A stretch of DNA of 64,000 nt from Dictyobacter vulcani (GCF_008974265.1 NZ_BKZW01000004.1:62001-126000), one strand, 5' to 3'. Shown: positions 32,888-42,579, numbered from the stretch's first letter. The notes: generated by a model not told the origin, from the sequence alone. Numbers and translations: made by a program.

Positions 32888-34318
32888 TTATTCCTGGGCA
32901 TTGGCGAGAAATTGGCCGACTTCTGTCAGCGCAGCCATGGCGCGGCAGGTGATCTCAACGGATTCGTAATAAGGAATCTTTTCTTCGCGCAATAGCTGTA
33001 GAGCGGGTATGTCATGGCGGGCATAGACAGTCTGGACCAGTACTGGTTTCTTATATTTTTGTACCAGTTCGCCGAGCATGCGGGCCGCAGCTTCTTCGCG
33101 GGCCCCGAATTCCTCGGCGAGGAGCATGCGATAGCCGCCAAAGAGTCCGGTGACGATGACGCCATCGACATCAGGATCTTGCAGGCAGACCTCGGTGATG
33201 GTGGCGAATGAAAGCGGATCTTCGTCGGTGGCTCCGGCGACGTCGATTGGATTGGCGGGCGTGGCGCGGTCCGGCATCAGTTTGCGCAGTTCGCGCTGGG
33301 TGTCTTCGGAAAGCACCTGGACTTCCAGGCCGGCGCGCACGGCGGCGTCACCGGTGGCGACCGAGCTACCACCACCATCGCCTACCACGGCGATGCGCTT
33401 TCCGCCTTTGGGGGTAGGGGGCTGTACAGCCAGAGCTTGAGCGACTGGAAACAACTCATCCGAGCGAATCACGCGTACCACGCCGCTGCCCAGCAGTCCT
33501 GTGTCTTTGTCGGGTCGGACGGTGGCCTGGGTGCCGGTATGGGCCAGGGCGGCCCGTACGCCGACTTCGGTGGCTCCGCTCAGGAAGATCACGGTCGGCT
33601 TGTAGCGGTCCTGTTGATACATCTCCCTGGTCGCCTGCCGTAGTGTCTCTTCCTGGATGGCTTCAACATAGCCGGCGATCACGGTCGTGTCTGGATCGCG
33701 GGAAAGATAGTGCATGCATTCGGGGAAGGAGACATCGGCGGCATTACCCACGCTTAAGAAGGTGTTGAAGCCGAGTCCATCCAGATGAGCCTGGGCATAC
33801 CAGTACATCCCGAGGTTGCCGCTCTGTGAGACCAGTCCAATCGGGCCAACGGGCAGCGGAAAGACCATGCCCAGGGCGTTCAGCTTGGAGCGGTGCACAT
33901 AGAGTCCCATGCAGTTACTGCCAATGACGCGGATACCATGTTCGCGGCAGCGTGCCACCAGTTCCTGTTCGAGCACGCGTCCCTCGGGACCCGTCTCGCT
34001 GAAGCCGGCGGTAATGATCACGATGCCTTTAACGCCACAGGCAATGCAGTCCTCGACGCCTTTCTGGACATGTGGAAACGCCGTCGCGATAACGGCCAGA
34101 TCCACCGGACCCGGCACGTCGCGCAGGCTGGGATAGGTCGGTCGGCCCAGGATCTCCGAGACCGATGGATTGATCAAATAAATATCACCGGCGAAGCCTC
34201 CGCCGATTAACTGCTTAGCCGCAACGTGCCCCCACTTCTGGGGAGCACGTGATGCGCCCAGTATCGCTACTGAGCGCGGCTGAAGTACTTCTTCTAATGG
34301 ATAGGGTGAAATGCTCAT
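32888..34318 (-). CDS. NDP-forming acyl-CoA synthetase, alpha-subunit type
   Basis: A 476-residue protein. It has the CoA-binding domain (PRSVAILGASRAPQKWGHVA and NCMGLY), a succinyl-CoA-ligase-like domain (GLVSQSGNLGMYWYAQA, LSVGNAADVSFPECMHYL), and the segment SGATEVGVRAALAHTGTQAT with the conserved His thought to carry phosphate. The ATP-grasp beta domain is absent, as in separate alpha subunits, and no beta gene is present in the window. It overlaps the PAC2 gene by four bases (ATGA). The acyl substrate is unknown. Confidence 0.8.
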   Translation of the reverse strand: MSISPYPLEEVLQPRSVAILGASRAPQKWGHVAAKQLIGGGFAGDIYLINPSVSEILGRPTYPSLRDVPGPVDLAVIATAFPHVQKGVEDCIACGVKGIVIITAGFSETGPEGRVLEQELVARCREHGIRVIGSNCMGLYVHRSKLNALGMVFPLPVGPIGLVSQSGNLGMYWYAQAHLDGLGFNTFLSVGNAADVSFPECMHYLSRDPDTTVIAGYVEAIQEETLRQATREMYQQDRYKPTVIFLSGATEVGVRAALAHTGTQATVRPDKDTGLLGSGVVRVIRSDELFPVAQALAVQPPTPKGGKRIAVVGDGGGSSVATGDAAVRAGLEVQVLSEDTQRELRKLMPDRATPANPIDVAGATDEDPLSFATITEVCLQDPDVDGVIVTGLFGGYRMLLAEEFGAREEAAARMLGELVQKYKKPVLVQTVYARHDIPALQLLREEKIPYYESVEITCRAMAALTEVGQFLANAQE

Positions 34319-35303
34319 TCACTCTCCTTGTGTTCGTCTTGTTCGTCAGAATCTTGTTCTTGTCCGTTTCCACGCTGTTCGCGTAGCAGCGCCTCGACAT
34401 CACGGATCAAGCTGTCGGCGCTGGGAAGTGGACCACTGCTGGGTGCACGATCAGGATCCGCGGTGAGATCCAGTTCGTCGTCATCCTCATCCTCATCATC
34501 GTCGTCATCCCCATTGGCGACCTGCTCCTCCAGGCGGCGCACATACTCGCGGGCCTCCGGATCTTTCGCCACCAGGGCCGATACCTGCTCTTCAAAGCGG
34601 ACGGCATCTGACTGAATCTCATGCAGGTCCAGTCCAAAGGAAAGGAACTGATTCAGGTAGGTCAGGAGCGCGGCCGTTACCTTGATGTTGGGGGTCGCCG
34701 CCAGATAGTGCGGGGCCGCCGCCCACAGGGTTGCCGATGACAGACTTACCCGCTGGCAGGCATCGTGGAGAATACCCACCATACCAGTTGGACCCTCATA
34801 GCCCGAATTATGGACCTCCATCTCGCGCAAACGTTCCATAATTTCATTATCGGCTGATGCACCCGTAATCGGAACCGTCAATGAGTGCGGAACATCCGCC
34901 AGTAATGCTCCAGGAAAACGACTTCAGATGCATGGAATTTCTGGCAAATTTCGATAAATGCAGCGCTGAATGTTTTCCACTTGAGTTGTGGCTCTGTACC
35001 GAGAAAGAGGATCACATCATGAGTCAGTTCGGGATCCGTATGGGCAAAGAATTGATTATCGGGCCAGCTAATACTGCGCTGGGCACCATCAACATATTTG
35101 ACCGTCGGGCGAGTTTCCGTAAAAACAAAAAATTCCTCCGCATCAATTTCTGCAATTTTTTCTGGTGACCACCGATCAACTAAAAATTTAATAGCTGTTG
35201 TGGCAGAGTCTGCGGCATCGTTCCAACCGCCAAAGGCTACTACCACCACCGGATCGCGTAACTCTTCCGGCTGATCATAATATCGTATTTGTGACATGTC
35301 CAT
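34315..35303 (-). CDS. PAC2-family protein, frameshifted
   Basis: Two frames make one PAC2-family protein of about 329 residues (proteasome assembly chaperone-like, ATP-grasp-associated in bacteria). Part one has RDPVVVVAFGGWNDAADSAT and DVILFLGTEPQLKW. Part two has VPITGASADNEIMERLREME, GPTGMVGILHDAC and AAAPHYLAATPN. The break is near 34910: with one more base EVVFLE becomes EVVFLGALLADVPHSLTVPI. The C-terminus is strongly acidic (an Asp/Glu run at about residues 265-280). It is translationally coupled to the CoA-ligase gene downstream. Precise function unknown. Confidence 0.8.
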
Positions 35304-35454
35304 CCCTCTTCATCTGCCCATAGGGGTTCGTTCCCAAGCAAATATGTTGTTACCATTCTATCACATTCACACAATCCCTCATCTATATAAAACCGCTCCT
35401 CAAGCCACATTAAAGCATTTTATGCAACCAATTGTACCGGCCGCGCTTGCCTCC
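35304..35454. other. Intergenic region upstream of PAC2 gene
   Basis: AT-rich gap that should contain the promoter for the minus-strand PAC2/CoA-ligase pair. I see no clear consensus promoter and no gene. Confidence 0.35.
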
Positions 35455-35598
35455 CATACTTTTCGTTGAAGCACGTTTGTGGTTGCAAAAGCTGTGTGAA
35501 AAAAAGCAGCGGATCGTCCGTGGCGCCCTCCCCACGTACACCTTGCTTGCTGGTTACGTCGAACCATCTCTCAACATATCGCTAAGTGAAACGTATTA
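35455..35598. mobile_element. Short type B miniature element with target duplication
   Basis: An internally deleted 144-bp copy: left end CATACTTTTCGTTGAAGC, right end GTGAAACGTATTAG. It is flanked on both sides by CGCTTGCCTC, a clear target duplication, which shows that it moved as a unit. It lies 106 bases upstream of the RluA start and may supply or disturb its promoter. Confidence 0.7.
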
Positions 35599-35704
35599 GC
35601 GCTTGCCTCTGCGACCAGTTGACGTCCGACATGTATCGGCAGCGCTGGCAAGCGCGGGCAATCCATATATTGACGTTGAGGAGAGAAACGCCTATACTCA
35701 CGGC

Positions 35705-36640
35705 ATGGACATTGCTGACGTTTCATGTGTTTATGAAGATCATTATCTCCTGATTATGAATAAGCCTGCTGGCCTTGTCATTCATCCCACGTATAAGCAT
35801 GCTGATGGTACAATGTGGGATGCGGTGCTGGCCTATCTGGCGACGAAAAATGGAGATGATTGGGTCCCACCGACGCTGCCGGATGATCCGGAGTGGGCGG
35901 GGGCACCTGCTGCTGTGCAGACGATGCTGCGTGAGAAGCGCCTGCAACGTCTGTGGAAGGAAGATGGTTTGTTGCCGCGCCCCTGTCTGGTGCATCGCCT
36001 GGATAAAGATACTTCGGGCGTGGTGGCGCTGGCACGGACGGAGCGTTCGCGCCGTCATCTGATCAAGCAGTTTCATGATCACACGATTAGCAAGAGTTAC
36101 CTGGCGGTGATTGCGCGTGGCGCTGACTCCTGGGCTGACCCCCGTGCGCCCTTCACGATCACCAGACGTTCGTCAACGGCCGGGGAGCAATTGGTGGATG
36201 GTCGCTGTTTCTATACCGCAACGCCGGAGGATGAGTTTATACTGGATGGTCCGCTGGACCGGGATCCCGATGAGCGCCGACGCTGTATCGTGATTTCCGG
36301 TGGACAGGAGGCCCGCACGGCTGTGCGTGTGCTGGGCATTGAGGAGCCGTTTGCCTTGCTTGAGGTGCGCCCGATTACTGGTCGTACCCATCAGATCCGT
36401 GCCCATCTGGCCGCATCGGGGAACGCCATCGTTGGCGATCAAATGTATGCGCCATCCGGACACGGCGCGACGGCACGTTATCCCTTACTGCGCCAGTTTC
36501 TCCATGCTCATCGCCTGACGTTACGCCGCTATCCACTCAATGATCCCTATACGTTTACCGCACCTTTGCCAGATGATATCAATAACTGGCTGCATGATTG
36601 TTGTCCCATTTTATGGCATACTGTGACAAACCGGGGATAA
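35705..36640 (+). CDS. RluA-family pseudouridine synthase
   Basis: About 311 residues. It converts specific uridines of rRNA or tRNA to pseudouridine. It has VYEDHYLLIMNKPAGLVIHP near the start, the catalytic Asp in HRLDKDTSGVVALARTE, KSYLAVIARG, and the motif RPITGRTHQIRAHLA that binds the target. There is no N-terminal S4 domain. Insertions around residues 45-80 and 150-190 make it somewhat longer than minimal members. ATG 35705 is the first start within coding-like sequence; no good ribosome site is seen and upstream DNA is a mobile element. The RNA target cannot be predicted. Confidence 0.85.
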   Translation: MDIADVSCVYEDHYLLIMNKPAGLVIHPTYKHADGTMWDAVLAYLATKNGDDWVPPTLPDDPEWAGAPAAVQTMLREKRLQRLWKEDGLLPRPCLVHRLDKDTSGVVALARTERSRRHLIKQFHDHTISKSYLAVIARGADSWADPRAPFTITRRSSTAGEQLVDGRCFYTATPEDEFILDGPLDRDPDERRRCIVISGGQEARTAVRVLGIEEPFALLEVRPITGRTHQIRAHLAASGNAIVGDQMYAPSGHGATARYPLLRQFLHAHRLTLRRYPLNDPYTFTAPLPDDINNWLHDCCPILWHTVTNRG

Positions 36641-36781
36641 AGAGTGAGGGTGCAGGGAGCGCAGCGTCCCTGCCGGGGTCTGGGGTGTCCCCAGAACATC
36701 CTCCACCTCACCTCACGCCGTAGGCGTGCAGGAAAGCTTTTGTTATTTCCCTGTTTGATTGGAAAAAGGTTCATAATAACT

Positions 36782-37327
36782 ATGCAAACTGAATCCTATC
36801 CGTCGAATACTGGTCCCATGGCCCAATTGAGTGCCGAGGACAAAAAGAAGCGTCTGGATGCGATGGTGAAGATCTGGCAAAGTGATACCGAGAAGCGCTG
36901 TCAGCCGGAGCGCTTGCCTGCCTTTATCACTTCAACGGGCCTGGATGAGTATCGCTATTCGATCTGGCTGCGTTTTCCTGAATGGGAGCGTAGTGCCGTG
37001 ATTGGACAGGTGATTACGCTTCAGCGTTCGTCGCAGGGAAAGCAGGTTCCAGTCTTATTTACCCAGTGGCGACATGATCCGTTGCTGCAACGCATGCCGG
37101 ACTGGAAGCAGCAGTTGCCCGATGAGACGGTCTTTAATATTTCGGTGCGTTTAACTCCTGCTGGTCTTGGTGAGGGGAGCAAGTGGGCGATTGTGATGCC
37201 GCGTGATCTGGTGCCACGCTATAAGCCTGGCTGGCCTACGCAGAAGGATTGGGTGAGCTGGACACAATCTTTTGACTGGCTCGCGGTCGGCATTGGCTTT
37301 GTCCATGCCTTGCTGGACGCCCTGTAG
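36782..37327 (+). CDS. Hypothetical soluble protein
   Basis: A 181-residue protein without a recognisable family: no membrane segment or signal peptide, Trp-rich (IWLRFPEWERSAVIGQVI, TQWRHDPLLQRMPDWKQQL, WPTQKDWVSWTQSFDWLAVG). Codon use resembles the neighbours. The region 36641-36781 before it contains a GC-rich palindromic stretch (GCAGGGAGCGCAGCGTCCCT) typical of repeats here. The stop codon runs into a REP-like repeat. Confidence 0.6.
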   Translation: MQTESYPSNTGPMAQLSAEDKKKRLDAMVKIWQSDTEKRCQPERLPAFITSTGLDEYRYSIWLRFPEWERSAVIGQVITLQRSSQGKQVPVLFTQWRHDPLLQRMPDWKQQLPDETVFNISVRLTPAGLGEGSKWAIVMPRDLVPRYKPGWPTQKDWVSWTQSFDWLAVGIGFVHALLDAL

Positions 37328-37350
37328 CGGCAGCCCTCGCGGCTGCGACC
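37325..37350. repeat. REP-like palindromic repeat
   Basis: GTAGCGGCAGCCCTCGCGGC then TGCGAC, an imperfect palindrome of the GTAGCGGCAG family, directly after the hypothetical gene; it may act as a terminator. Confidence 0.55.
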
Positions 37351-37400
37351 ACTTTATCGTACCTACGAGCGCCCCTCACGCAACGGCGCCTTCACGGCTG

Positions 37401-37590
37401 CCCCCGTTGCACGTATAAGTAAGTGCCTGTCTGTACGTGGAACGGAGGCAGCGGCAAGCGCCCCCGTTGCACGTATAAGTAAGCGCCTGTCTGTACGTGG
37501 AACGGAGGCAGCGGCAAGCGCCCCCGTTGCACGTATAAGTAAGCGCCTGTCTGTACGTGGAACGGAGGCAGCGGCAAGCGCCCCCGTTGC
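37401..37590. repeat. Tandem repeat with 60-bp period
   Basis: Three full units (37401-37460, 37461-37520, 37521-37580) plus ten bases. Units begin CCCCCGTTGCACGTATAAGT and differ by one base (AAGTGCC versus AAGCGCC). It lies between the hypothetical gene and the MutS-like gene. Minus-strand frames through it are a by-product of the 60-base (20-codon) period. A further REP-like palindrome (GTCGCAGGTGCAAGACCTGC then CGCTAC) follows at about 37620. Confidence 0.85.
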
Positions 37591-37707
37591 GTGGGGGCTG
37601 CTTGCTCGAACGCGAACAGGTCGCAGGTGCAAGACCTGCCGCTACGGCAACGTTCCAGAATAGTGTGGACACCCTTAAAGGATACCTTTAAAAAGGAAGA
37701 GTCAAGC

Positions 37708-39582
37708 ATGGAAACGATATTTGAACAGCAAGCGGCAATCGAGCGACAGTATGCACGCATCCAGCGGCGCCTGGCGAAAACGCAGTTGCTTGACCAGAGC
37801 AACAAGATGCGTACCCTGGGTGTTATCGGCGTGGGCCTGTTTCTGATTATTATCGGGCTGGCTGTTTTGCCTGTGCTGGGCTTTATCTTTATTCTGCTGA
37901 CCGCTCTGGCTTTTTATCTCCTGTCGCGCTTCCAACCCAAAGTCAATCAGAGCATGCTGCGCTACCAGGTCTGGTTACGTTTGCTGGATGAGCAGAAGGC
38001 ACGCCTGAATCTGGACTGGGATGCGATGCCGGCGGTGCCGCCGCGCGATGAGCAGGAAGAGGTGGATCATCCGTTTGAAATCGATCTGGATATCAGTGGG
38101 GAGCGTTCGCTGCATCGTTTGCTTAATACCGGGGTCTCACTTGAAGGTATGCTGCGCTTGCGCGACTGGTTGCTGGAACTTGAGCCGGACCACGAAATGC
38201 TCAGTGAACGCCAATCTCTGGTGCGTGAATTGATTCCCATGACGCGTTTTCGCCATAAGCTTCAGCTCTACTCGCTGTTTGCGACGCGTTTCACCAGTGA
38301 TCCCGTTGACGGCGATCGTCTGCTGGACTGGTTGGATACGCAGTCAGAATCAAAGCAAAAGCTCTCGTCACTGCTGATTGCGCTGGCGCTGTCTGCCCTC
38401 CTCTATCTCACCGTCATCCTGTTCGTTTTTGTGCATACCTCGCCGCTCTTTTGTGTGGTGGCCTTGCTGTGCTCGCTGATCTGGTATTTAAGAACCAAAA
38501 AAGAGCAGGGAAATCTGGCCGAAGATACCTATCAGCAACGGGTGGCCTTTGGCCAGTTGCAGCAGATCTTTGGCTACCTGGAAAATTATCCCTATGCCAG
38601 GAACTCACCGCTCTGGCATCTGTGCGAGCCTTTCTTTGAACACGCCGAGCACCGGCCATCGCGGCTCCTCGCCCGCTTAGAGCGGATTACGGGTCGAGCC
38701 ACCTTAGCACGCAGTCCTGAAGGCTGGATGGCCTTAAACGCGCTTTTCCCATTAGGCGCGATCCTCGCCTATCAACTAGATCAATGTAAAGCCCTGATCG
38801 CTCAGTATCTACCGATCTGGCTGGATGTCTGGTATGAACTTGAAGCGACCTGTTCCCTGGCCAACTTTGCCGAGATGAATCCCGACTACACTTTTCCCGA
38901 ACTGGTCCCTGACCGCCAGACCGGGTCCGCGCCGGTTTTCCAGGCCGAACAGCTTGGACATCCACTGATCAAAAAAAGCAAAAAAGTCAGCAACGATTTT
39001 CAACTGGATGCTCAGGGTGAGATCCTGCTGATCACCGGTTCCAATATGTCTGGTAAGAGCACGTTTCTACGCACGATAGGTGTGAATCTCTGCCTTGCCT
39101 ATGCTGGAAGTGTCGTCAGTGCCAGCCTGCTGCGCACCTCGATCTTTGAGCTCTACGCCTGTATTCGCGTCACTGATTCGCTGGCCGACGGCTACTCCTA
39201 CTTCTACGCCGAAGTCAGACGCCTCAAAGGCCTGCTCGAACGCCTGGAATCCGGCACCCGTTATCCCATCTTCTTCTTGATCGACGAAATCTTCAAAGGT
39301 ACCAACAACTACGAACGCCTCATCGGCAGTGAAGCCTATATCCGTACGCTGGTCGAAAAGAAATGCGTTGGAGCCATCTCCACCCACGACCTCGAACTGG
39401 TCCAACTCACCGAACTCTTCCCATTCATCAAAAACTACCACTTCAAAGAAAACATCACCGACGACCAGATGAACTTTGAATACCTCCTGCGCACAGGACC
39501 CAGCCCCACGCGTAACGCCCTGCGCATCATGCAAATGGCCGGCCTCCCCGTCAAATGGGACGCCCCTCAACCGCAACCGTAG
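37708..39582 (+). CDS. Membrane-anchored MutS-like ATPase
   Basis: A 625-residue protein. The C-terminal third is a MutS ATPase domain: Walker A TGSNMSGKSTFLRT (from about residue 443), then SLADGYSYFYAEVRRLKGLL, Walker B FFLIDEIFKGTNNYER and the H-loop STHDLEL. It lacks the MutS mismatch-binding and connector domains. Instead it has two pairs of hydrophobic helices (TLGVIGVGLFLIIIGLAVLP near residue 32, and LLIALALSALLYLTVILFVF near 220) and a lever-like helical middle. ATG 37708 has AAGGAAG upstream. Such transmembrane MutS relatives are widespread but uncharacterised; a role in classical mismatch repair is unlikely. Confidence 0.8.
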   Translation: METIFEQQAAIERQYARIQRRLAKTQLLDQSNKMRTLGVIGVGLFLIIIGLAVLPVLGFIFILLTALAFYLLSRFQPKVNQSMLRYQVWLRLLDEQKARLNLDWDAMPAVPPRDEQEEVDHPFEIDLDISGERSLHRLLNTGVSLEGMLRLRDWLLELEPDHEMLSERQSLVRELIPMTRFRHKLQLYSLFATRFTSDPVDGDRLLDWLDTQSESKQKLSSLLIALALSALLYLTVILFVFVHTSPLFCVVALLCSLIWYLRTKKEQGNLAEDTYQQRVAFGQLQQIFGYLENYPYARNSPLWHLCEPFFEHAEHRPSRLLARLERITGRATLARSPEGWMALNALFPLGAILAYQLDQCKALIAQYLPIWLDVWYELEATCSLANFAEMNPDYTFPELVPDRQTGSAPVFQAEQLGHPLIKKSKKVSNDFQLDAQGEILLITGSNMSGKSTFLRTIGVNLCLAYAGSVVSASLLRTSIFELYACIRVTDSLADGYSYFYAEVRRLKGLLERLESGTRYPIFFLIDEIFKGTNNYERLIGSEAYIRTLVEKKCVGAISTHDLELVQLTELFPFIKNYHFKENITDDQMNFEYLLRTGPSPTRNALRIMQMAGLPVKWDAPQPQP

Positions 39583-39615
39583 GTTCGATCCTCGCGGTCG
39601 ATTATTTTCGCACAC

Positions 39616-39657
39616 AAAAAAGGGAAAGGGGTAATCAATACACCTTTCCCTTTTTTG
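39616..39657. terminator. Bidirectional intrinsic terminator
   Basis: AAAAAAGGGAAAGG pairs with CCTTTCCCTTTTTT, giving A/T runs on both sides. It serves the convergent MutS-like and pyrE genes. A repeat fragment GTAGGTTCGATCC lies just before it. Confidence 0.85.
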
Positions 39658-39668
39658 GGGTAATTGAA

Positions 39669-40340
39669 CTATAAGTTGAGTGTTCCGGTATGGGGTTCAA
39701 TCTGTTTGTCGCGTAGATATTCAGCACACCTACGGTAGGTCTCCTCGGTAATGAGGCCCCTTGACATATAGTGAGTGAGCATCACATCAAGCTTTAAGAT
39801 GCTTATCAAGTTATAGCCATGACGGTGTAAACGCTCAACGGCGCCATGTTCGCGATCAACGAGAACAATAACGTCTTTGACTTTCAGGCCATTCTCCTCA
39901 AGGAGTGATGTCGTTTCGAGGATACTTCCTCCACGAGTGATCAGATCGTCGATAATAATCGCAGTATCGCCTTGAGTATAATGTCCCTCTATTCCGCGTT
40001 TGCCCGTTCCTTCCGGACGGCTACGTGCATAAATAAGAGGAATATTCGTTTCCAGTGAATAGGCCGTCGCCAGTAATAGTCCACCCACGGGCACTCCCGC
40101 GATCAGGGAGAAGGGGTGAACACGTGGACGACGTAATGATTGAGCTAAATCGATTTCTTGTTGCATTAATTTGCTTGCAACGCGCAGTGCGGTTGGGTTA
40201 CTAATTAAGACCTTTGGATTCACGAAAACAGGGGAACTTACAGCCGATTCACTGACTGTAAAGTTGCCAAACTGTACGCCTCCGAGGTCAAATAACGTTT
40301 GGGCCAACCACAAATTATCCAGAGACTGCTCTTTCGCCAC
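39669..40340 (-). CDS. pyrE: Orotate phosphoribosyltransferase
   Basis: A 223-residue type I phosphoribosyltransferase that joins orotate to PRPP in UMP synthesis. It has FTVSESAVSSPVFVNPKVLI near the N-terminus, GVPVGGLLLATAYS, YARSRPEGTGKRGIEGHYTQ (the Lys/flexible-loop region) and the PRPP motif AIIIDDLITRGGSI. The N-terminal region departs somewhat from canonical OPRTs (SPVFVNPK instead of SPFYxDxR), so an orotate PRTase-like enzyme of altered specificity is possible. Monocistronic by spacing. Confidence 0.8.
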   Translation of the reverse strand: MAKEQSLDNLWLAQTLFDLGGVQFGNFTVSESAVSSPVFVNPKVLISNPTALRVASKLMQQEIDLAQSLRRPRVHPFSLIAGVPVGGLLLATAYSLETNIPLIYARSRPEGTGKRGIEGHYTQGDTAIIIDDLITRGGSILETTSLLEENGLKVKDVIVLVDREHGAVERLHRHGYNLISILKLDVMLTHYMSRGLITEETYRRCAEYLRDKQIEPHTGTLNL

Positions 40341-40612
40341 CTCAGCATCCTTTCTCTCAACAGAAGGATTTGTTTCCTCAGTATATCATATACCGTATAA
40401 GTTCAGTCAAATTTTATTTTTCATAAACTCGACCAGACTTATGCTCTTATCTTCTCACAGGAAGGCAATGGCACTAAATATCTTGTACGATTCAGCCTCG
40501 CATTTAGTTGTGTACCCCCTGGCTTTCCTCTTGCACCGGATGGGTTGTTATGGTACGCTACCTCCAAACATGTATGCTAAAAATTGCTTGAAAAAAACTG
40601 GGTGAAGATAAT

Positions 40613-42511
40613 ATGCCTGTCGTAAGTGTAATACATTTAGGAAAATCTTTTGGGGCGGAGCGGATCTTTTCTGATCTGAGTTTCCAGATTGATCCACAGG
40701 ATCGCATTGGCCTGGTTGGACCCAATGGGGCAGGGAAGTCGACGTTGTTGAATATTCTGGCCGGTCGCGAGGAGCCTGATGAGGGTTCGATTGCGATTGC
40801 TCGTAATACGCGCATTGGCTACCTGACTCAGGTTACCGATTTTCATCCCGGTAATACGTTGCGCGAGGAGATGGTGTCTGTCTTTGCCGAGTTGCGGCAA
40901 TGGGAGCAGGAGCTGAGCGAGCTGGCGCTCAAGATGGCTGGAGATCAGTCGGATGCCGCTCTGTTGCAGCGCTATGATCAGCTGCAGGTGCGCTATGAGC
41001 ATGCCGGCGGCTATACCTATGAGAATCGCGTTGAGCAGGTCCTCGACGGTCTGGAATTTACGCGTGAGCAGCAGCAGTCTCCAGTAATGCAGTTGAGTGG
41101 TGGCCAGCAGACGCGGGCGGCCCTGGGTAAGCTTTTGCTGCAGGAGCCGGAGGTGCTGTTGCTGGATGAGCCAACGAACCATCTGGATCTGGCGACCCTG
41201 GAATGGCTGGAGACGTATCTCTCGACCTGGAAGGGTGCGATGGTGATCGTGGCCCACGATCGCTATTTCCTGGATAAAGTGGTTTCGCGCACGATTGAGC
41301 TGGCGTTTGAGCGCATCGAGGAATATCCGGGTAACTATACCAAATATCTCTCGCTGCGTGAGGAGCGTATGGAGCGCCGTCGCCGTGAGTATGAGGCGCA
41401 GCAGGCTTATATCGCGCATACTGAAGAGTTTATTCGCCGCTATAAAGCTGGCCAGCGTAGCCGCGAGGCGCGTGGTCGCCAGACGCTGCTGGATCGTATG
41501 GCGCGTGTGGAGCGGCCACAGGATATGCCGGAACTGAATTTTGAGTTTAATTCGGTGACCAATAGCGGCCTGGTGGTGATCTCGACGCAGAAACTTGTTG
41601 CCGGTTATGGTAAAGGTGGGAACGAAAACGCCCTGGTGCATGTGTCGGACCTTGAGATGTTGCGCGGCGATCGTGTCGGCTTGATTGGTCCGAATGGTGC
41701 TGGTAAGACGACGCTGTTACGTACGTTGATCGGTGAGTTGTCGCCGTTGAGTGGGCACGCGAATATCGGTCATGGCGTGCGCATCGGTTATTATTCGCAG
41801 AGCCACGATGGCCTGAATATGGAGCGCAGTATCGTTGATGAGATTCGTCAGGTCAGTGTCCTGAGTGAAGAGGGAGCGCGTAGCTTCCTGGGCCGTTTCC
41901 TGTTCTCTGGCGATGATGTGTTCAAGCAGATTGGTATGCTCAGCGGTGGTGAGCGCAGCCGTGTCGCGCTGGCCAAACTGACCCTGCAAGGCTCCAACCT
42001 GATGGTCCTGGACGAGCCAACCAACCACCTGGATCTGGGATCGCGGCAGTTCCTGGAAGAAGTGCTCAGCGAATTCGATGGCACTTTGCTCTTTGTCTCG
42101 CACGACCGCTACTTTATCGACAGCCTGGCCACCAAAGTCTGGGCCATTGAGGACGGCGTCCTGAATGCTTATCAGGGTAACTACACGGAATACCGCACCC
42201 GGCACCAGCAGATCGTGATTGGTAATCCTGCTAAAGCAGCTCCCAAAGCTGCCCCGGCCAAACCTGTGGCTCCCGCGAAAGGTAGCGGCAAAAAAGCTGG
42301 CAAAACCAAAGCCAGAACCCTTGAAGATGTTGAGCGTGATGTCGAGAAAGCTGAGGCCCGCGTTACCGCCCTGGAAGCGGAGCTCTCCCAGGCCGCTCTG
42401 GAGGCCGACGCTGACAAACTCACGCAACTCTCCGCCGACTATGAACAGGCCAAAGTCCGTGTCGAGGAACTGGTTGCCGAGTGGGAACAAGTCGCCGACA
42501 TGGCCAGTTAA
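40613..42511 (+). CDS. ABC-F family ATPase (Uup/YdiF-type)
   Basis: A 632-residue soluble protein with two ABC cassettes and no membrane domain. Cassette 1: GPNGAGKST, LSGGQQTRAALGKLLLQEPE and LLLDEPTNHLDL. Cassette 2: GPNGAGKTT, LSGGERSRVALAKLTL and MVLDEPTNHLDL. The linker between them (about residues 240-310, RMERRRREYEAQQAYIAHTE) is the P-site tRNA interaction motif of ABC-F translation factors. A Lys/Ala-rich segment and a C-terminal coiled coil (about 560-632) are Uup-like. It probably acts on the ribosome; antibiotic resistance cannot be inferred. Confidence 0.88.
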   Translation: MPVVSVIHLGKSFGAERIFSDLSFQIDPQDRIGLVGPNGAGKSTLLNILAGREEPDEGSIAIARNTRIGYLTQVTDFHPGNTLREEMVSVFAELRQWEQELSELALKMAGDQSDAALLQRYDQLQVRYEHAGGYTYENRVEQVLDGLEFTREQQQSPVMQLSGGQQTRAALGKLLLQEPEVLLLDEPTNHLDLATLEWLETYLSTWKGAMVIVAHDRYFLDKVVSRTIELAFERIEEYPGNYTKYLSLREERMERRRREYEAQQAYIAHTEEFIRRYKAGQRSREARGRQTLLDRMARVERPQDMPELNFEFNSVTNSGLVVISTQKLVAGYGKGGNENALVHVSDLEMLRGDRVGLIGPNGAGKTTLLRTLIGELSPLSGHANIGHGVRIGYYSQSHDGLNMERSIVDEIRQVSVLSEEGARSFLGRFLFSGDDVFKQIGMLSGGERSRVALAKLTLQGSNLMVLDEPTNHLDLGSRQFLEEVLSEFDGTLLFVSHDRYFIDSLATKVWAIEDGVLNAYQGNYTEYRTRHQQIVIGNPAKAAPKAAPAKPVAPAKGSGKKAGKTKARTLEDVERDVEKAEARVTALEAELSQAALEADADKLTQLSADYEQAKVRVEELVAEWEQVADMAS

Positions 42512-42512
42512 A

Positions 42513-42575
42513 CGCGCAGCAAGCCAAAAGGCTCTCCCCACCGGGCATGGGGAGAGCCTTTTGGCTTGCTGCGCG
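42513..42575. terminator. Very long perfect inverted repeat between convergent genes
   Basis: The arm CGCGCAGCAAGCCAAAAGGC (continuing TCTCCCCA) pairs perfectly with its complement across a seven-base loop, a stem of 28 bp. It ends both the ABC-F gene (plus) and the caspase-TPR gene (minus). The stem carries an internal TTTT on both strands rather than a trailing T-run. Confidence 0.8.
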
Positions 42576-42579
42576 GATG

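Noticed and set aside
37363..37672. Minus-strand frames with repeated GACRCLRSTYRQ units
   Set aside because: Produced by the 60-bp tandem repeat; no start signal, and the frame ends in a REP-like palindrome.
40637..41641. 334-codon minus-strand frame
   Set aside because: Antisense shadow of the ABC-F gene, which has all family motifs.
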